64,000 bases of DNA, taken from NCBI GenBank assembly GCA_019638185.1, contig JAHBUH010000023.1:1-64000 (forward strand), written 5' to 3'. Origin of the DNA: Leadbetterella sp. Its GTDB lineage: Bacteria > Bacteroidota > Bacteroidia > Cytophagales > Spirosomataceae. The notes beneath the pieces are model-generated. The model saw nothing but the letters and a program-made list of their open reading frames with translations, had not been told where the DNA came from and did not search any database. Shown here one piece after another: positions 8,248 to 16,814 of this stretch (the first letter of the stretch is position 1; each line of letters begins with the position of its first letter). A program made the translations under genes and the position numbers.

Positions 8248-10749
8248 TTGCCTTTGCAGAAGCCCTTTCTATATGTAATGTTACTGGTGTCAGGGCTGAC
8301 TCTGTTTTCCTGTAAAAATAATATACCGCCGCCTCAAAATAAGCTTTTATTATGGAAAAACGAGTTTAAGGGGACTGAGCAGGTGTATAAGGAAGAGCTG
8401 GAGTTGATCATTCCGTTTGCCCAAAGAGAAAATTCCAAACCCCTGAGTCTGCCTTTTACACCGCGGGTATGGTGGTATAATTTCGGGCAAAATTCATTCG
8501 ATTCCCTGAAGTTTGAGCGCCGGAAGTTGAAGCAGGAGGTCCGCCTGGCCGAACTGAAGAAGAACGAGGGCTATTCCCTGAAAAAAGCCGGCCGGATAGA
8601 ACGGAAGATTGACCGTTACGAGAGTTCACTGGAAAATAAGATTGCCTGGTTTTATGCCAATATTGGCGAAAAGCAGGTGTATATCTCGGAAGAGGAAGTG
8701 CAGGAAACCGCAGGGCGCCTGCAGAAATACCTTTTTGACCGGGGATACCGCGAGGCCCGGGTCAAAGGGGAGGTTTACGAAACCGGCCGGAAAGGCCGGT
8801 ATAACGTGCGCTACACCTTGCAGGAAAACGCGCTCTATACCATGGATACCATCAGTTATGTGGTGCGTGATCCGGAAATAGATTCCCTTCTGGCCGCTGA
8901 CCGCAAAAACCGCACCCTGAAACCGGGCGATCCGCTCCATCACCAGAATGTGGAAGCCGAGAAGCTCCGGATAGAGCAGTTGCTGAAGAATAACGGCTAT
9001 TATGCCTTTAATAACCGCTATATTACTTACGGCGTGACTAATTACGAGGAAAGCGAAGAGCTTTTCCGGGAACGTAAGAAAGGAAATCTTAAACTAGAGA
9101 TCCTGAACCCGGAACAGGGCAAGCACCTGCGGTATTACCTGGCCGACGTGAGCTTTAAGACTTTTGACCCCAATAACCGAACCATCGCGGGGGCACCGGA
9201 TACTACCCATATCCGGGGCGTGAATTTTATCCGCCTGGATAATTCCGTACCGCTGGGGCTGATCCGTAACCGTATTTTTACCAAACAGGGCGACCTCTTC
9301 AGCAGCGCCGCCATTTACGAAACCCAGAGGCAGGTTTCACTTTTTAACCAGTTCTCTTTTGCCAGTTCCCAATTAAAAGTGGTAGATTCCGCCCGGCTGG
9401 CCCTGGAGTATTTTGCTCCGGTGCAGGAGCGCTTTACCTTCGGCATCAGCCCGGGGATCAATAACATTTATACCGACGGCAACAGCTTTTTCGGGTTCGG
9501 AGTGCCCGTATCGCTCTCCATGCGAAACGTGTTACGAAGGCTGGAAGTGATAGAGCTGGGAGTACGCGGCTCCTACGAAGGCCAGCCTACGCCCATCCGT
9601 ACTACTGAAAGCGCCATCCGCGGGAGCCTGGAGCTGGGCGGTAACCTGAACATTACGCTACCGGTGATGCTGCCGTACCACCCTAAAGGCGAGAAGATCA
9701 ATCTCATGAACCCGCGTACCACCTTCGGCCTGGGTTATAACTATTCGGAGCCTTTCTGGGGTACACGGACCAACTTCAAACTTACGGCTGGTAATTCGCT
9801 GCAAATCAGCAAGAGCGCCATCCTGTATTTCAATTTTCTGGATGCTTACCTGGTGAATACCAGCTATGCCAATAACCCTTCGGGTCGGGAGTTTTACCGC
9901 ACCCTGGACTCCCTGCAGCGGATCGGGAATAACCTGAAGGTGACCTTTGACCCGCAATTTGTGTCGTCCATTAACACCAATTACGTTTTCAATAACCAGG
10001 ATCCCAGTAAACCTTTCTCCAATTCCACTTTTTTCCGGCTGTTTGTGGAATCAGCCGGAACTGCGCTGAATTTCCTGAAAAACAAGGAAAGGATAGGCTG
10101 GGTGGAGGAACTGTTCCCCATGAGCAGCGGGCCGGATTCGGTGCGGGCCTATTTCCGGTTTGTGAAGATCAATGCCGACTTCCGGCGGAGCATTAACCTC
10201 AGCCCCAAGAGCAGCTACGCGTTCCGGGTGAATGTGGGCGTGGCCAATCCTTACGGTAAAAACCGGGCTATTCCCTACGATAAGAGCTTTTTTGTGGGGG
10301 GGAGCAACAGCATCCGGGCCTGGGCGCCGCGCTCGCTGGGTACCGGCTCTTCGGCTTCTGACACCACTGCAGTAGGAAATACCATTCCCCAACCCGGCGA
10401 TATCCTCCTGGAGGGCAGCCTGGAATATCGGCGGAACCTCTTCCGTTTTGCCGGGAATATCCAGATGGCCCTGTTCATGGATGCCGGTAATGTGTGGAAG
10501 TGGCACCAGATCAATATCCCGGAGCGATATAACAAATCGAACTTCGATTTTGGCCGTTTCTACAAGGAATTTGCCGTAGGAACGGGCTTTGGGGTACGGT
10601 GGGATCTGAACTTCTTCCTGTTCCGTTTCGATTGGGGGATCAAGGTAATTGACCCGAGCCGGCCGGAGGGCAGCCGCTTCGTACTGGACCGTTTCTCCCT
10701 TCGCCGGAACCAGCCTTATGGCCTTAACCTGAACTTCGGTATCGGTTGA
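8248..10749 (+). CDS. tamL: TamL-like BamA-family outer-membrane assembly lipoprotein
   Basis: 833 residues from a TTG start. The signal LLVSGLTLFSC places a lipidated cysteine at about residue 22, which is the TamL variant of TamA known from Bacteroidota. The middle part (about 150-300) has POTRA-like segments (LQKYLFDRGYREARVKGEV, LLKNNGYYAFNN). The C-terminal part (about 400-833) is an Omp85 barrel with the family pattern FFVGGSNSIRAWAPRSLG and FRFDWGIKVIDP, ending LNLNFGIG. It helps insert outer-membrane proteins, normally with an inner-membrane TamB partner, which is not adjacent here. An ATG at 8278 would remove the basic n-region, so TTG at 8248 or 8254 is preferred. The stop abuts the convergent next gene with no gap. 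Confidence 0.9.
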   Translation: MPLQKPFLYVMLLVSGLTLFSCKNNIPPPQNKLLLWKNEFKGTEQVYKEELELIIPFAQRENSKPLSLPFTPRVWWYNFGQNSFDSLKFERRKLKQEVRLAELKKNEGYSLKKAGRIERKIDRYESSLENKIAWFYANIGEKQVYISEEEVQETAGRLQKYLFDRGYREARVKGEVYETGRKGRYNVRYTLQENALYTMDTISYVVRDPEIDSLLAADRKNRTLKPGDPLHHQNVEAEKLRIEQLLKNNGYYAFNNRYITYGVTNYEESEELFRERKKGNLKLEILNPEQGKHLRYYLADVSFKTFDPNNRTIAGAPDTTHIRGVNFIRLDNSVPLGLIRNRIFTKQGDLFSSAAIYETQRQVSLFNQFSFASSQLKVVDSARLALEYFAPVQERFTFGISPGINNIYTDGNSFFGFGVPVSLSMRNVLRRLEVIELGVRGSYEGQPTPIRTTESAIRGSLELGGNLNITLPVMLPYHPKGEKINLMNPRTTFGLGYNYSEPFWGTRTNFKLTAGNSLQISKSAILYFNFLDAYLVNTSYANNPSGREFYRTLDSLQRIGNNLKVTFDPQFVSSINTNYVFNNQDPSKPFSNSTFFRLFVESAGTALNFLKNKERIGWVEELFPMSSGPDSVRAYFRFVKINADFRRSINLSPKSSYAFRVNVGVANPYGKNRAIPYDKSFFVGGSNSIRAWAPRSLGTGSSASDTTAVGNTIPQPGDILLEGSLEYRRNLFRFAGNIQMALFMDAGNVWKWHQINIPERYNKSNFDFGRFYKEFAVGTGFGVRWDLNFFLFRFDWGIKVIDPSRPEGSRFVLDRFSLRRNQPYGLNLNFGIG

Positions 10750-11520
10750 TCACTTCAGTACAAAATGCTGTTTTTCCACCCCCTTCCTGAAAAATACGAG
10801 GCCGATATGAAAAAAATCCACCGACAGGCTGACGCGCGGATCGCTGCAGATCTCCTGCCAGGCCTGCTTCATTTCAGCAGACCAGTAGATGTCGTCAAAG
10901 ACAAAAACCGAATTTTCGCCGGCGGCCGGGTAGCATTGCCCGAAATAATCCAGGGTGGGCTGGTAGCGGTGGTTGGCGTCAAAGAGCACAAAATCCAGGG
11001 GGGCGCTTTTTTCGAGTATGTCGCTCAGGCAAAGATCGATATTGCCGCTTACCGGGTGAATGTTCTGAAGATGGAGCCGGTCAAAATTCTCGCGGGCCAC
11101 ATTCAGGGTGTTTTCACAGCCTTCCACGGTCCATACCTTACCGTCCGGGGCCGCCAGCGCGAGGTAAGAAGTGGTGATACCCAGTGAAGTACCCAGCTCC
11201 AGGATATTTTTATAGCCGTAATACCGGATCATCCGGTAAAAAAACTGGCACCAGAAAGGCGATTTGAGTGATCTCCGGGCTATATCCGCCACCGTCCGCT
11301 CCGGAGAACTGTTCAGCCTGGACCCGGCCCCCAGGTCTTCCACACGGATCAGCCGGGAGTCATTTTTCAGCACTGACCGTACCTTTTCTGCCGTATCGAA
11401 ATCAGGATTCGGCGAGAAATCTTTGTAAATTTTGGTGTAGAGCTCAAAAATAAAGGGCGAGTGAATACTGTGGGCATTGCCCGCTTTGAGGTAGTATTTC
11501 AGAAAGTCAAAAAACATCAT
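10750..11520 (-). CDS. Class I SAM-dependent O-methyltransferase-like protein
   Basis: 256 residues with a Rossmann methyltransferase core: YYGYKNILELGTSLGITTSYLALAAPDGKVWTVEGCE near 100-135 is motif I with the following acidic strand, and LDFVLFDANHRYQPTLDYF is motif IV of the catechol-O-methyltransferase-like group. Substrate unknown. Its start overlaps the apaG stop by a single base on the minus strand, so the two are coupled. Its stop codon directly abuts the tamL stop (TGATCA across 10747-10752), leaving no room for a separate terminator. Confidence 0.85.
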   Translation of the reverse strand: MMFFDFLKYYLKAGNAHSIHSPFIFELYTKIYKDFSPNPDFDTAEKVRSVLKNDSRLIRVEDLGAGSRLNSSPERTVADIARRSLKSPFWCQFFYRMIRYYGYKNILELGTSLGITTSYLALAAPDGKVWTVEGCENTLNVARENFDRLHLQNIHPVSGNIDLCLSDILEKSAPLDFVLFDANHRYQPTLDYFGQCYPAAGENSVFVFDDIYWSAEMKQAWQEICSDPRVSLSVDFFHIGLVFFRKGVEKQHFVLK

Positions 11521-11906
11521 TAATTACGGATATAGGGCACCTCCAGGATAAACTGGGGGATATTGATTTCAAACAGGCGGCCGTCACGAACGCGCTGCAT
11601 GATATATTTGCCGTGCATACGGCCTATGGTGGATGCAAAATTACAGCCGGAAGTGTATTCAAAAAATTCTCCGGGCTCAATCACCGGGCTGAGCCCCACT
11701 ACGCCGTCACCGTTTACTTCGTAAGACGTACCGTAAGAATCAAAGATCTTCCAGTGGCGCGAAAGCAGTTTTACGGTGTTCTCCGTGGTATTTTCAATGT
11801 GTATAGTGTAGGAAAAGGCATACAGATTTCTCTCCGGCTGCGAATAAAACGGCTGGAACTCAGATAGTACACTGACTTTTATTCCGTTGGTGATTGCAGA
11901 AATCAT
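11520..11906 (-). CDS. apaG: ApaG protein
   Basis: 128 residues of the ApaG immunoglobulin-like fold: IKVSVLSEFQPFYSQPERNLYAFSYTIHIENTTENTVKLLSRHW near the N-terminus, then VNGDGVVGLSPVIEPGEFFEYTSGCNF and GRMHGKYIM. The family name comes from a Salmonella cobalt/magnesium phenotype; the biochemical role is unresolved, though the fold also occurs in F-box and polymerase-delta-interacting proteins. It is first in a two-gene unit with the O-methyltransferase-like gene. Confidence 0.95.
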   Translation of the reverse strand: MISAITNGIKVSVLSEFQPFYSQPERNLYAFSYTIHIENTTENTVKLLSRHWKIFDSYGTSYEVNGDGVVGLSPVIEPGEFFEYTSGCNFASTIGRMHGKYIMQRVRDGRLFEINIPQFILEVPYIRN

Positions 11907-11962
11907 GATGAAAATAATCCGTCTGCCGGTTTGATTACGTTAATTTGTATGTAAATAAGTAA

Positions 11963-11970
11963 TAATTTTG
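11963..11970 (+). promoter_or_regulatory. Putative -7 element of ung (TAATTTTG)
   Basis: Exact TAnnTTTG match 38 bases before the ung start in the divergent apaG-ung gap. A TTTG at 11944-11947 is 15 bases upstream, slightly closer than usual for a -33 element. Confidence 0.45.
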
Positions 11971-12008
11971 CCGGAATTCAAAAACCCCCTCAAGTTTTTT
12001 TAAGCAGC

Positions 12009-12674
12009 ATGAGTGTTAAAATAGAAGAATCCTGGAAGGCCGTTCTGGGTGATGAGTTTGAAAAGGAGTATTTTTTGCGCCTGATCGATTTTGTAAAGAC
12101 CGAATACGCCACTACCGTCTGCTACCCGCCGGGGAGCCTCATATTCAATGCCTTCCAGGCTACTCCCTGGAATAAGGTGAAGGTGGTGATCCTGGGACAG
12201 GATCCCTATCATGGCCCTTCGCAGGCGCACGGGTTATGTTTTTCGGTGAATGACGGTATCCCTTTTCCACCTTCCCTGTATAATATTTTCAAAGAGATCC
12301 GTGACGATATCGGTACGCTCATTCCGGCTTCCGGTAACCTCACCCGCTGGGCAGAACAGGGCGTTCTGCTCTTAAATGCCACGCTCACGGTGCGTGCCGG
12401 GCAGGCCGGTTCCCACCAGAACCGGGGCTGGGAAACCTTCACCGATGCCGTTATTCACGCTTTAAATAAAGGCAAGGAAAACCTGGTGTTCCTGCTGTGG
12501 GGCTCTTATGCTCAAAATAAGGGTAAGTTCATCGACACCTCGCGACACCTGGTGCTGAAAGCCCGGCACCCTTCGCCGCTGTCGGCTAACTCCGGCGGGT
12601 GGTTTGGTACCCACCATTTCTCTAAAACAAACGAATATCTCCGGCAGCACGCCATAGAACCCATCAACTGGTAA
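12009..12674 (+). CDS. ung: Uracil-DNA glycosylase
   Basis: Removes uracil from DNA to start base-excision repair. 221 residues, full family-1 length. Motif A VVILGQDPYHG ends near residue 69, with the catalytic Asp at about 65. LLLNATLTVRAGQAGSH follows near 120, and the DNA-intercalation loop HPSPLSA precedes GGWFGTHHFSKTNEYL. The stop overlaps the next start by one base (TAATG), so it is co-translated with the THUMP methyltransferase gene. Confidence 0.97.
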   Translation: MSVKIEESWKAVLGDEFEKEYFLRLIDFVKTEYATTVCYPPGSLIFNAFQATPWNKVKVVILGQDPYHGPSQAHGLCFSVNDGIPFPPSLYNIFKEIRDDIGTLIPASGNLTRWAEQGVLLLNATLTVRAGQAGSHQNRGWETFTDAVIHALNKGKENLVFLLWGSYAQNKGKFIDTSRHLVLKARHPSPLSANSGGWFGTHHFSKTNEYLRQHAIEPINW

Positions 12675-13819
12675 TGGAAAAATACGAAATAGTGGCCACC
12701 ACCCTCATGGGGCTGGAGAATACCCTGGCCTCCGAAATTACGGCCCTGGGCGGCGAGCGGGTGAAAGTACTGAAGCGGGCGGTGAGCTATGCAGGAGACG
12801 ACGCCCTGCTGTACCGGTCTAACCTGGCGCTCCGCACAGCCCTCCGGGTGATGGTTCCGCTGACGGAGTTCCGCGCCGGGAATGAAGAACAGCTTTACTA
12901 CGGGATCAAAGATTTTCCCTGGGAAGATGTTTTTTCGCCGGAGCAGACCTTCGCCATTGATGCCGTAACAGGCGGTGCGGTCTTCCGGCACTCCCAGTAT
13001 GCAGCCCTGAAGTCCAAGGATGCGATAGCCGACCGCTTCCGTCAGAAATACGGGCGCCGCCCGGGCGTGGATACCAAAGACCCTGACATTCTTCTGAACA
13101 TCCGGATATTTGACGATAAGGTAACGGTTTCCATTGATTCTTCAGGCGTCAGCCTGGACAGGCGGGGCTACCGGAAGGTATCTAATGAAGCCCCCATAAA
13201 CGAGGTGCTGGCGGCCGGAATCCTGCTCATGTCAGGCTGGAAGCCTTCCCAGCCCCTGGCAGATCCCATGGCGGGTTCGGGTACCTTCGGGATAGAGGCG
13301 GCCCTGATAGGGAGTCATACCCCGCCGGGAATAAACCGGGCTTTTGCCTTTCAGCGCTGGACTGAATACGACGCCAACCTCTTTGAACGTGTAAGATTTG
13401 AGCTTTCCAAAAAGATCAGCGATGCGGAACTGAAGATCTACTGCCGGGATATCCTGTCCAAAAATATCGATATTATCTCCCAAAATGCGGAAAATGCCGG
13501 CATGGATGAGCACCTGAGCCTTAAAAAGGAGGACTTTTTTGAGTCGTTTCCCAAAGAGCCGGGCGGAGTGGTGGTGATTAACCCGCCCTATGGAGAGCGC
13601 TTGCGGATGACCGACCTGGAACTGTTTTATAAGCGCCTGGGCGATACCCTGAAGCAGCGTTACGAAGGTTATGACGCCTGGGTGATCAGCTCCGACCTGG
13701 ATGCACTGAAGGCGGTAGGCCTGAAGGCCAGCTTCAAAGCCGATCTGATGAATGGCGGGCTCCCGGCCCGGCTGGTGAAGTACGAGATGTACCGGGGCAG
13801 CCGGGAAGAGGGGGAGTAA
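12674..13819 (+). CDS. THUMP-domain RNA guanine-N2-methyltransferase (RlmL-type)
   Basis: 381 residues. The N-terminal part (about 1-155) is a THUMP RNA-binding domain (TTLMGLENTLASEITALGGERVKVLKRAVSY). The C-terminal part is a Rossmann methyltransferase with ADPMAGSGTFGIEAALIG as motif I near 195 and NPPYGERL as the N6/N2 catalytic motif near 298. It resembles the methyltransferase half of E. coli RlmL, which makes m2G2445 of 23S rRNA; the precise site here is inferred only. It overlaps ung by one base. The C-terminus ends with a short Arg/Glu tail. Confidence 0.9.
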   Translation: MEKYEIVATTLMGLENTLASEITALGGERVKVLKRAVSYAGDDALLYRSNLALRTALRVMVPLTEFRAGNEEQLYYGIKDFPWEDVFSPEQTFAIDAVTGGAVFRHSQYAALKSKDAIADRFRQKYGRRPGVDTKDPDILLNIRIFDDKVTVSIDSSGVSLDRRGYRKVSNEAPINEVLAAGILLMSGWKPSQPLADPMAGSGTFGIEAALIGSHTPPGINRAFAFQRWTEYDANLFERVRFELSKKISDAELKIYCRDILSKNIDIISQNAENAGMDEHLSLKKEDFFESFPKEPGGVVVINPPYGERLRMTDLELFYKRLGDTLKQRYEGYDAWVISSDLDALKAVGLKASFKADLMNGGLPARLVKYEMYRGSREEGE

Positions 13820-13859
13820 GAGGATAAGAGTGTGCCTTGAGGCCCTTTACAACAGGTAC

Positions 13860-14213
13860 TTACACCCGGAGAATTTTCTCCATTTTCCTCCCTTTGGCCA
13901 GCTCATCTATCAGTTTATCGAGGTAGCGGGCCTTTTGGGTCAGGGGATTGGTGATTTCCTCTACCCGGTATCCGCATATCACGCCGGTGATCAGGTGGGC
14001 ATTAGGGTTTAAAGTGGCCTCCTTAAAAAAAGCCTCGAAAGTAGATTGCTGATCGATCTGCTCCTGCAGTTTTTTCTCGTCAAAGCCGGTCAGCCATTCG
14101 ATCACCCGGTGCAGCTCTGCCACGGTCCGGCCTTTCTTTTCTACTTTCTGAACATAATGGGGATAAACCGATGCAAAAGTCATCCGGGCTATGCGTTCAT
14201 CGTGATTCATCAT
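13860..14213 (-). CDS. DUF2200 protein
   Basis: 117 residues matching the DUF2200 pattern: a [24 protein letters not shown] start, then [32 protein letters not shown] and [26 protein letters not shown]. Small, soluble, of unknown function, found widely in Bacteroidota and Firmicutes. It ends in the gap shared with the convergent THUMP methyltransferase gene and begins 20 bases after the esterase gene, so the esterase message probably reads into it. Confidence 0.9.
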   Translation of the reverse strand: MMNHDERIARMTFASVYPHYVQKVEKKGRTVAELHRVIEWLTGFDEKKLQEQIDQQSTFEAFFKEATLNPNAHLITGVICGYRVEEITNPLTQKARYLDKLIDELAKGRKMEKILRV

Positions 14214-14233
14214 CTTATTTCTTTACGTGTTTA

Positions 14234-15304
14234 TCAAAAAAAATCAATCATCAGTTGCAGCATTTCAGCCCTGAATTGAGGCATGCCGCCGCTGATTTCA
14301 CCCACCTGGGCTCCGTAAACTACAAAATGTCCGCCTCCTTCAAAACGCTTTAGGGTGGCCTCCACATTCGCCTTTCTCAGGGATTGGTATAAGGTGTCAT
14401 TCTGTTCTATCTTCGCTACGGCATCCGAGGTTCCGTGAAAAATGAGGAAAGGCGGGTTGTCTGCCGTATAGGTAAGGGGACTGGCTATTTTGGCCAGGTG
14501 AGCTTTCTGCGTAGTGGTGCCGCCCAAAAGCCGGAAGTTGGCATTGCCGGTCAGGGTATCAGGTGGGAAATAGGAGGGACCACTCCAGTCGCATACGGCC
14601 TGTACACGGCTGCTGTAATCCGGCCATCCGCCATTTCCTTCCAGCTCTTTTATCCTCCGGGAAGTACCCGCCAGGCTGGCTAAATGCCCGCCTGCCGATT
14701 CCCCGAAAACCGCGATCCGCTCCGGGTCTATTTCGTACAGCCCGGCATGCGCCGTTAAAAAGCGAATAGCGCATTTTACGTCCCGGATCTGTGCCGGAAA
14801 TACGGCCTCAGTACTCAGCCGGTATTCTACAGGTACGCAGATATAGCCCTGCTTAACATACGGGAGTAAGGATATCAGCCCTGTTTCTTTCGTATTCTGA
14901 TACCACCCGCCGCCATGAATATAGACCATTACCGGTAATTTTTTGCGGCTAGGCTCCTTAGGCCGTAAGATAGACAGGCGCAGGTCACGGGTCCCGCCTT
15001 TACCGAATAAGATATTGGGGATGTAGTCTACATCGGAAGGGATAAGCTTTTGCAGCAGCACCGCCAGGGTATCGCCGGGAACTTCACACCCGGGGTTCCT
15101 TACGGCGCTGTAGGATTTCCAGGAGTTGGGGAATACGCTAAGGGCCTTTTTGTAATAAAAAATGGCAGAATCTTTCTGGCTTTTACTTAATAACGAGTCG
15201 GCTATCTTTTCACAATACTTATAGCTGTTCAGTTCTCCGGCCTGTCCGAATGCCGCCGGAATTGACATCATCAGAAGTAGAAGTAAGAAATGAAGCTTTT
15301 TCAC
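14234..15304 (-). CDS. Alpha/beta hydrolase, esterase/lipase (BD-FAE/HSL-like)
   Basis: 356 residues with a signal peptide (MKKLHFLLLLLMMSIPAAFGQ), so exported. Residues of about 25-70 are a single TPR-like helical hairpin (AIFYYKKALSVFPNSWKSY). The hydrolase domain has oxyanion motif YIHGGGWY near 130, nucleophile elbow GESAGG near 198, and a C-terminal catalytic His in FEGGGHFVVYG; the Asp is probably in PFLIFHGTSDAVA. This group cleaves small or carbohydrate-attached esters; the substrate is unknown. Followed by DUF2200 after 20 bases. Confidence 0.9.
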   Translation of the reverse strand: MKKLHFLLLLLMMSIPAAFGQAGELNSYKYCEKIADSLLSKSQKDSAIFYYKKALSVFPNSWKSYSAVRNPGCEVPGDTLAVLLQKLIPSDVDYIPNILFGKGGTRDLRLSILRPKEPSRKKLPVMVYIHGGGWYQNTKETGLISLLPYVKQGYICVPVEYRLSTEAVFPAQIRDVKCAIRFLTAHAGLYEIDPERIAVFGESAGGHLASLAGTSRRIKELEGNGGWPDYSSRVQAVCDWSGPSYFPPDTLTGNANFRLLGGTTTQKAHLAKIASPLTYTADNPPFLIFHGTSDAVAKIEQNDTLYQSLRKANVEATLKRFEGGGHFVVYGAQVGEISGGMPQFRAEMLQLMIDFF

Positions 15305-15447
15305 AATTATTCCGTAATTCCAGCTATGATAACGCTGTAAATCACAGGCAATATACGCTAAAAATCATTTATTTTCCATCCTGCTTTGCCACCCGGGATG
15401 ATTGTCCGGCTTCAAGGGATAATCGTCGTGCTAAAATAATTAGCAAC

Positions 15448-16155
15448 CTACCGGATAGCCTGCAAAACAGCGGGCATGGCAGATAAGATGATCAGCCAGT
15501 GAATGATGATATTGAGGTTCAGCTTTTTCCGCCACAGGAAAAGTGCGCCGAAAACAAGGCCCCAAACCAGGTACCAGGTGCCCCAGTTAAGCTGATAGGC
15601 TTTAATGCCGTGCTGAAAGAAAAAAGGAATAGCGGCCAGGAGCACGGCCAGCCACCGGTTCAGGCCATTGCTGATCAGTGCCCGGATAGCGAAACCCCGG
15701 TAGACCAGCTCCTCCGCCAGTCCCGCCACTAAGCCCATGAATATGAAAATTACCCTGGCTGTAGTGTCTTTGGGGCTCAGTTTCACTACGGATTGCAGCT
15801 TTTCCGGATCTATCACTGCGTGAGCCAACTGGTATTCGATAAAAAACAGCAGCCCGAACGCAAATACCAGGTAGCCAAGGCAAAACCAGAGGGTCTTTTT
15901 AGCATTTAGTGAATAACCGATGTCCGACCAGGACCAGCCATCGCTACGTAATATTTTATAAATCAGGTAAATCTGGATAACATACCAGCCGGTAACGATG
16001 AGCCGGAACGTATCGGAAAAGTCGAAGCCCCAGCCGGTGATGATGGAACGGTTTAAAAGAAGTAAGGAGATCAGGGTGGCCATGGCCGGGAACCCGATAA
16101 GGACTCCCAGGGTTTTTGATAACGGCATTTTAGGGCCCGCTTCCTCTTTTTGCAT
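15448..16155 (-). CDS. CPBP-family intramembrane metalloprotease
   Basis: Polytopic membrane protein of the ABI/CAAX-protease group. Start placed at the ATG giving MQKEEAGPKMPLSKTL, since the longer frame up to 16212 adds only a non-membrane stretch running into the neighbouring regulator region. Seven or so hydrophobic segments are visible. The Abi motifs are present: GLAEELVYRGFAIR (Glu-Glu and Arg) and FFFQHGIKAY (His). Substrates in bacteria are mostly unknown. No bacteriocin genes are nearby, so an immunity role is not supported. Confidence 0.88.
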   Translation of the reverse strand: MQKEEAGPKMPLSKTLGVLIGFPAMATLISLLLLNRSIITGWGFDFSDTFRLIVTGWYVIQIYLIYKILRSDGWSWSDIGYSLNAKKTLWFCLGYLVFAFGLLFFIEYQLAHAVIDPEKLQSVVKLSPKDTTARVIFIFMGLVAGLAEELVYRGFAIRALISNGLNRWLAVLLAAIPFFFQHGIKAYQLNWGTWYLVWGLVFGALFLWRKKLNLNIIIHWLIILSAMPAVLQAIR

Positions 16156-16222
16156 CGTTTGAAAGATTAATGGTGCAAAAATACGGGCCGCCGATGTGCC
16201 GCCGCTTATCATTTGGTAAGTG

Positions 16223-16792
16223 TCAGATTTTTTCTGCCCGGATCCGGCTCAGGCTTTGCGGGGTAATGCCCAGGTAGGAAGCCAGGTATTTCAGTTGCGT
16301 CCGCTCTATGCCTTTTTTCGTTTCCAGCAGTTCCAGGTACCTTTCTTTGGCCGTTTTGGTAAGCAGGTCTATTTGCTGCTGTTGCTTACTGATAAACGAG
16401 GATTCCGCCACCAGCCGCGCCATTCTTTCCCCGTGATTCCCGGGGTTAAAGGTCTGCCGGAAAACTTCGTGCGAAATGCGGAAAACGGTAGAATCATCAA
16501 AAAGCCGGACTTCAATGGGCGTGGGCTGCTGCGTGGTAAACGACATAAAATCAAACAGGAAATCACCCTCAAACCCCATGTCAATGCAAACAAAGTTATT
16601 CTTCTTCCAGATCAGGCAGCCCCCGCTCCCTTCCACCAGGATAGTAAAGTACTTTTCAGTAGTGTTTGCTTCCTTCAGCACACTCTCTTTCGGAAACTGT
16701 TTCACTTCCCCCAGCTTCCCGAAATTCTCCCACACCCCGATATCCAGCACGTGGAAGGGATCAAAAACCTGTTTCAGGAACGTGGCGGTCAT
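16223..16792 (-). CDS. Crp/Fnr-family transcriptional regulator
   Basis: 189 residues. Cyclic-nucleotide-binding-like beta roll over residues of about 25-120 (FTILVEGSGGCLIWKKNNFVCIDMGFEGDFLFD) and a short C-terminal HTH (RTQLKYLASYLGITPQSLSRIRAEKI). Same compact type as the regulator at 6860, but the two are clearly different in the sensor part. It lies upstream of the CPBP protease gene on the same strand with a gap of about 67 bases, so it may control that gene; this is inference. Confidence 0.88.
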   Translation of the reverse strand: MTATFLKQVFDPFHVLDIGVWENFGKLGEVKQFPKESVLKEANTTEKYFTILVEGSGGCLIWKKNNFVCIDMGFEGDFLFDFMSFTTQQPTPIEVRLFDDSTVFRISHEVFRQTFNPGNHGERMARLVAESSFISKQQQQIDLLTKTAKERYLELLETKKGIERTQLKYLASYLGITPQSLSRIRAEKI

Positions 16793-16814
16793 GAGTAATT
16801 AATTTTACGTTAAG

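Noticed and set aside
15448-16155. Bacteriocin immunity role for the CPBP protease
   Set aside because: No bacteriocin precursor or export genes are nearby.
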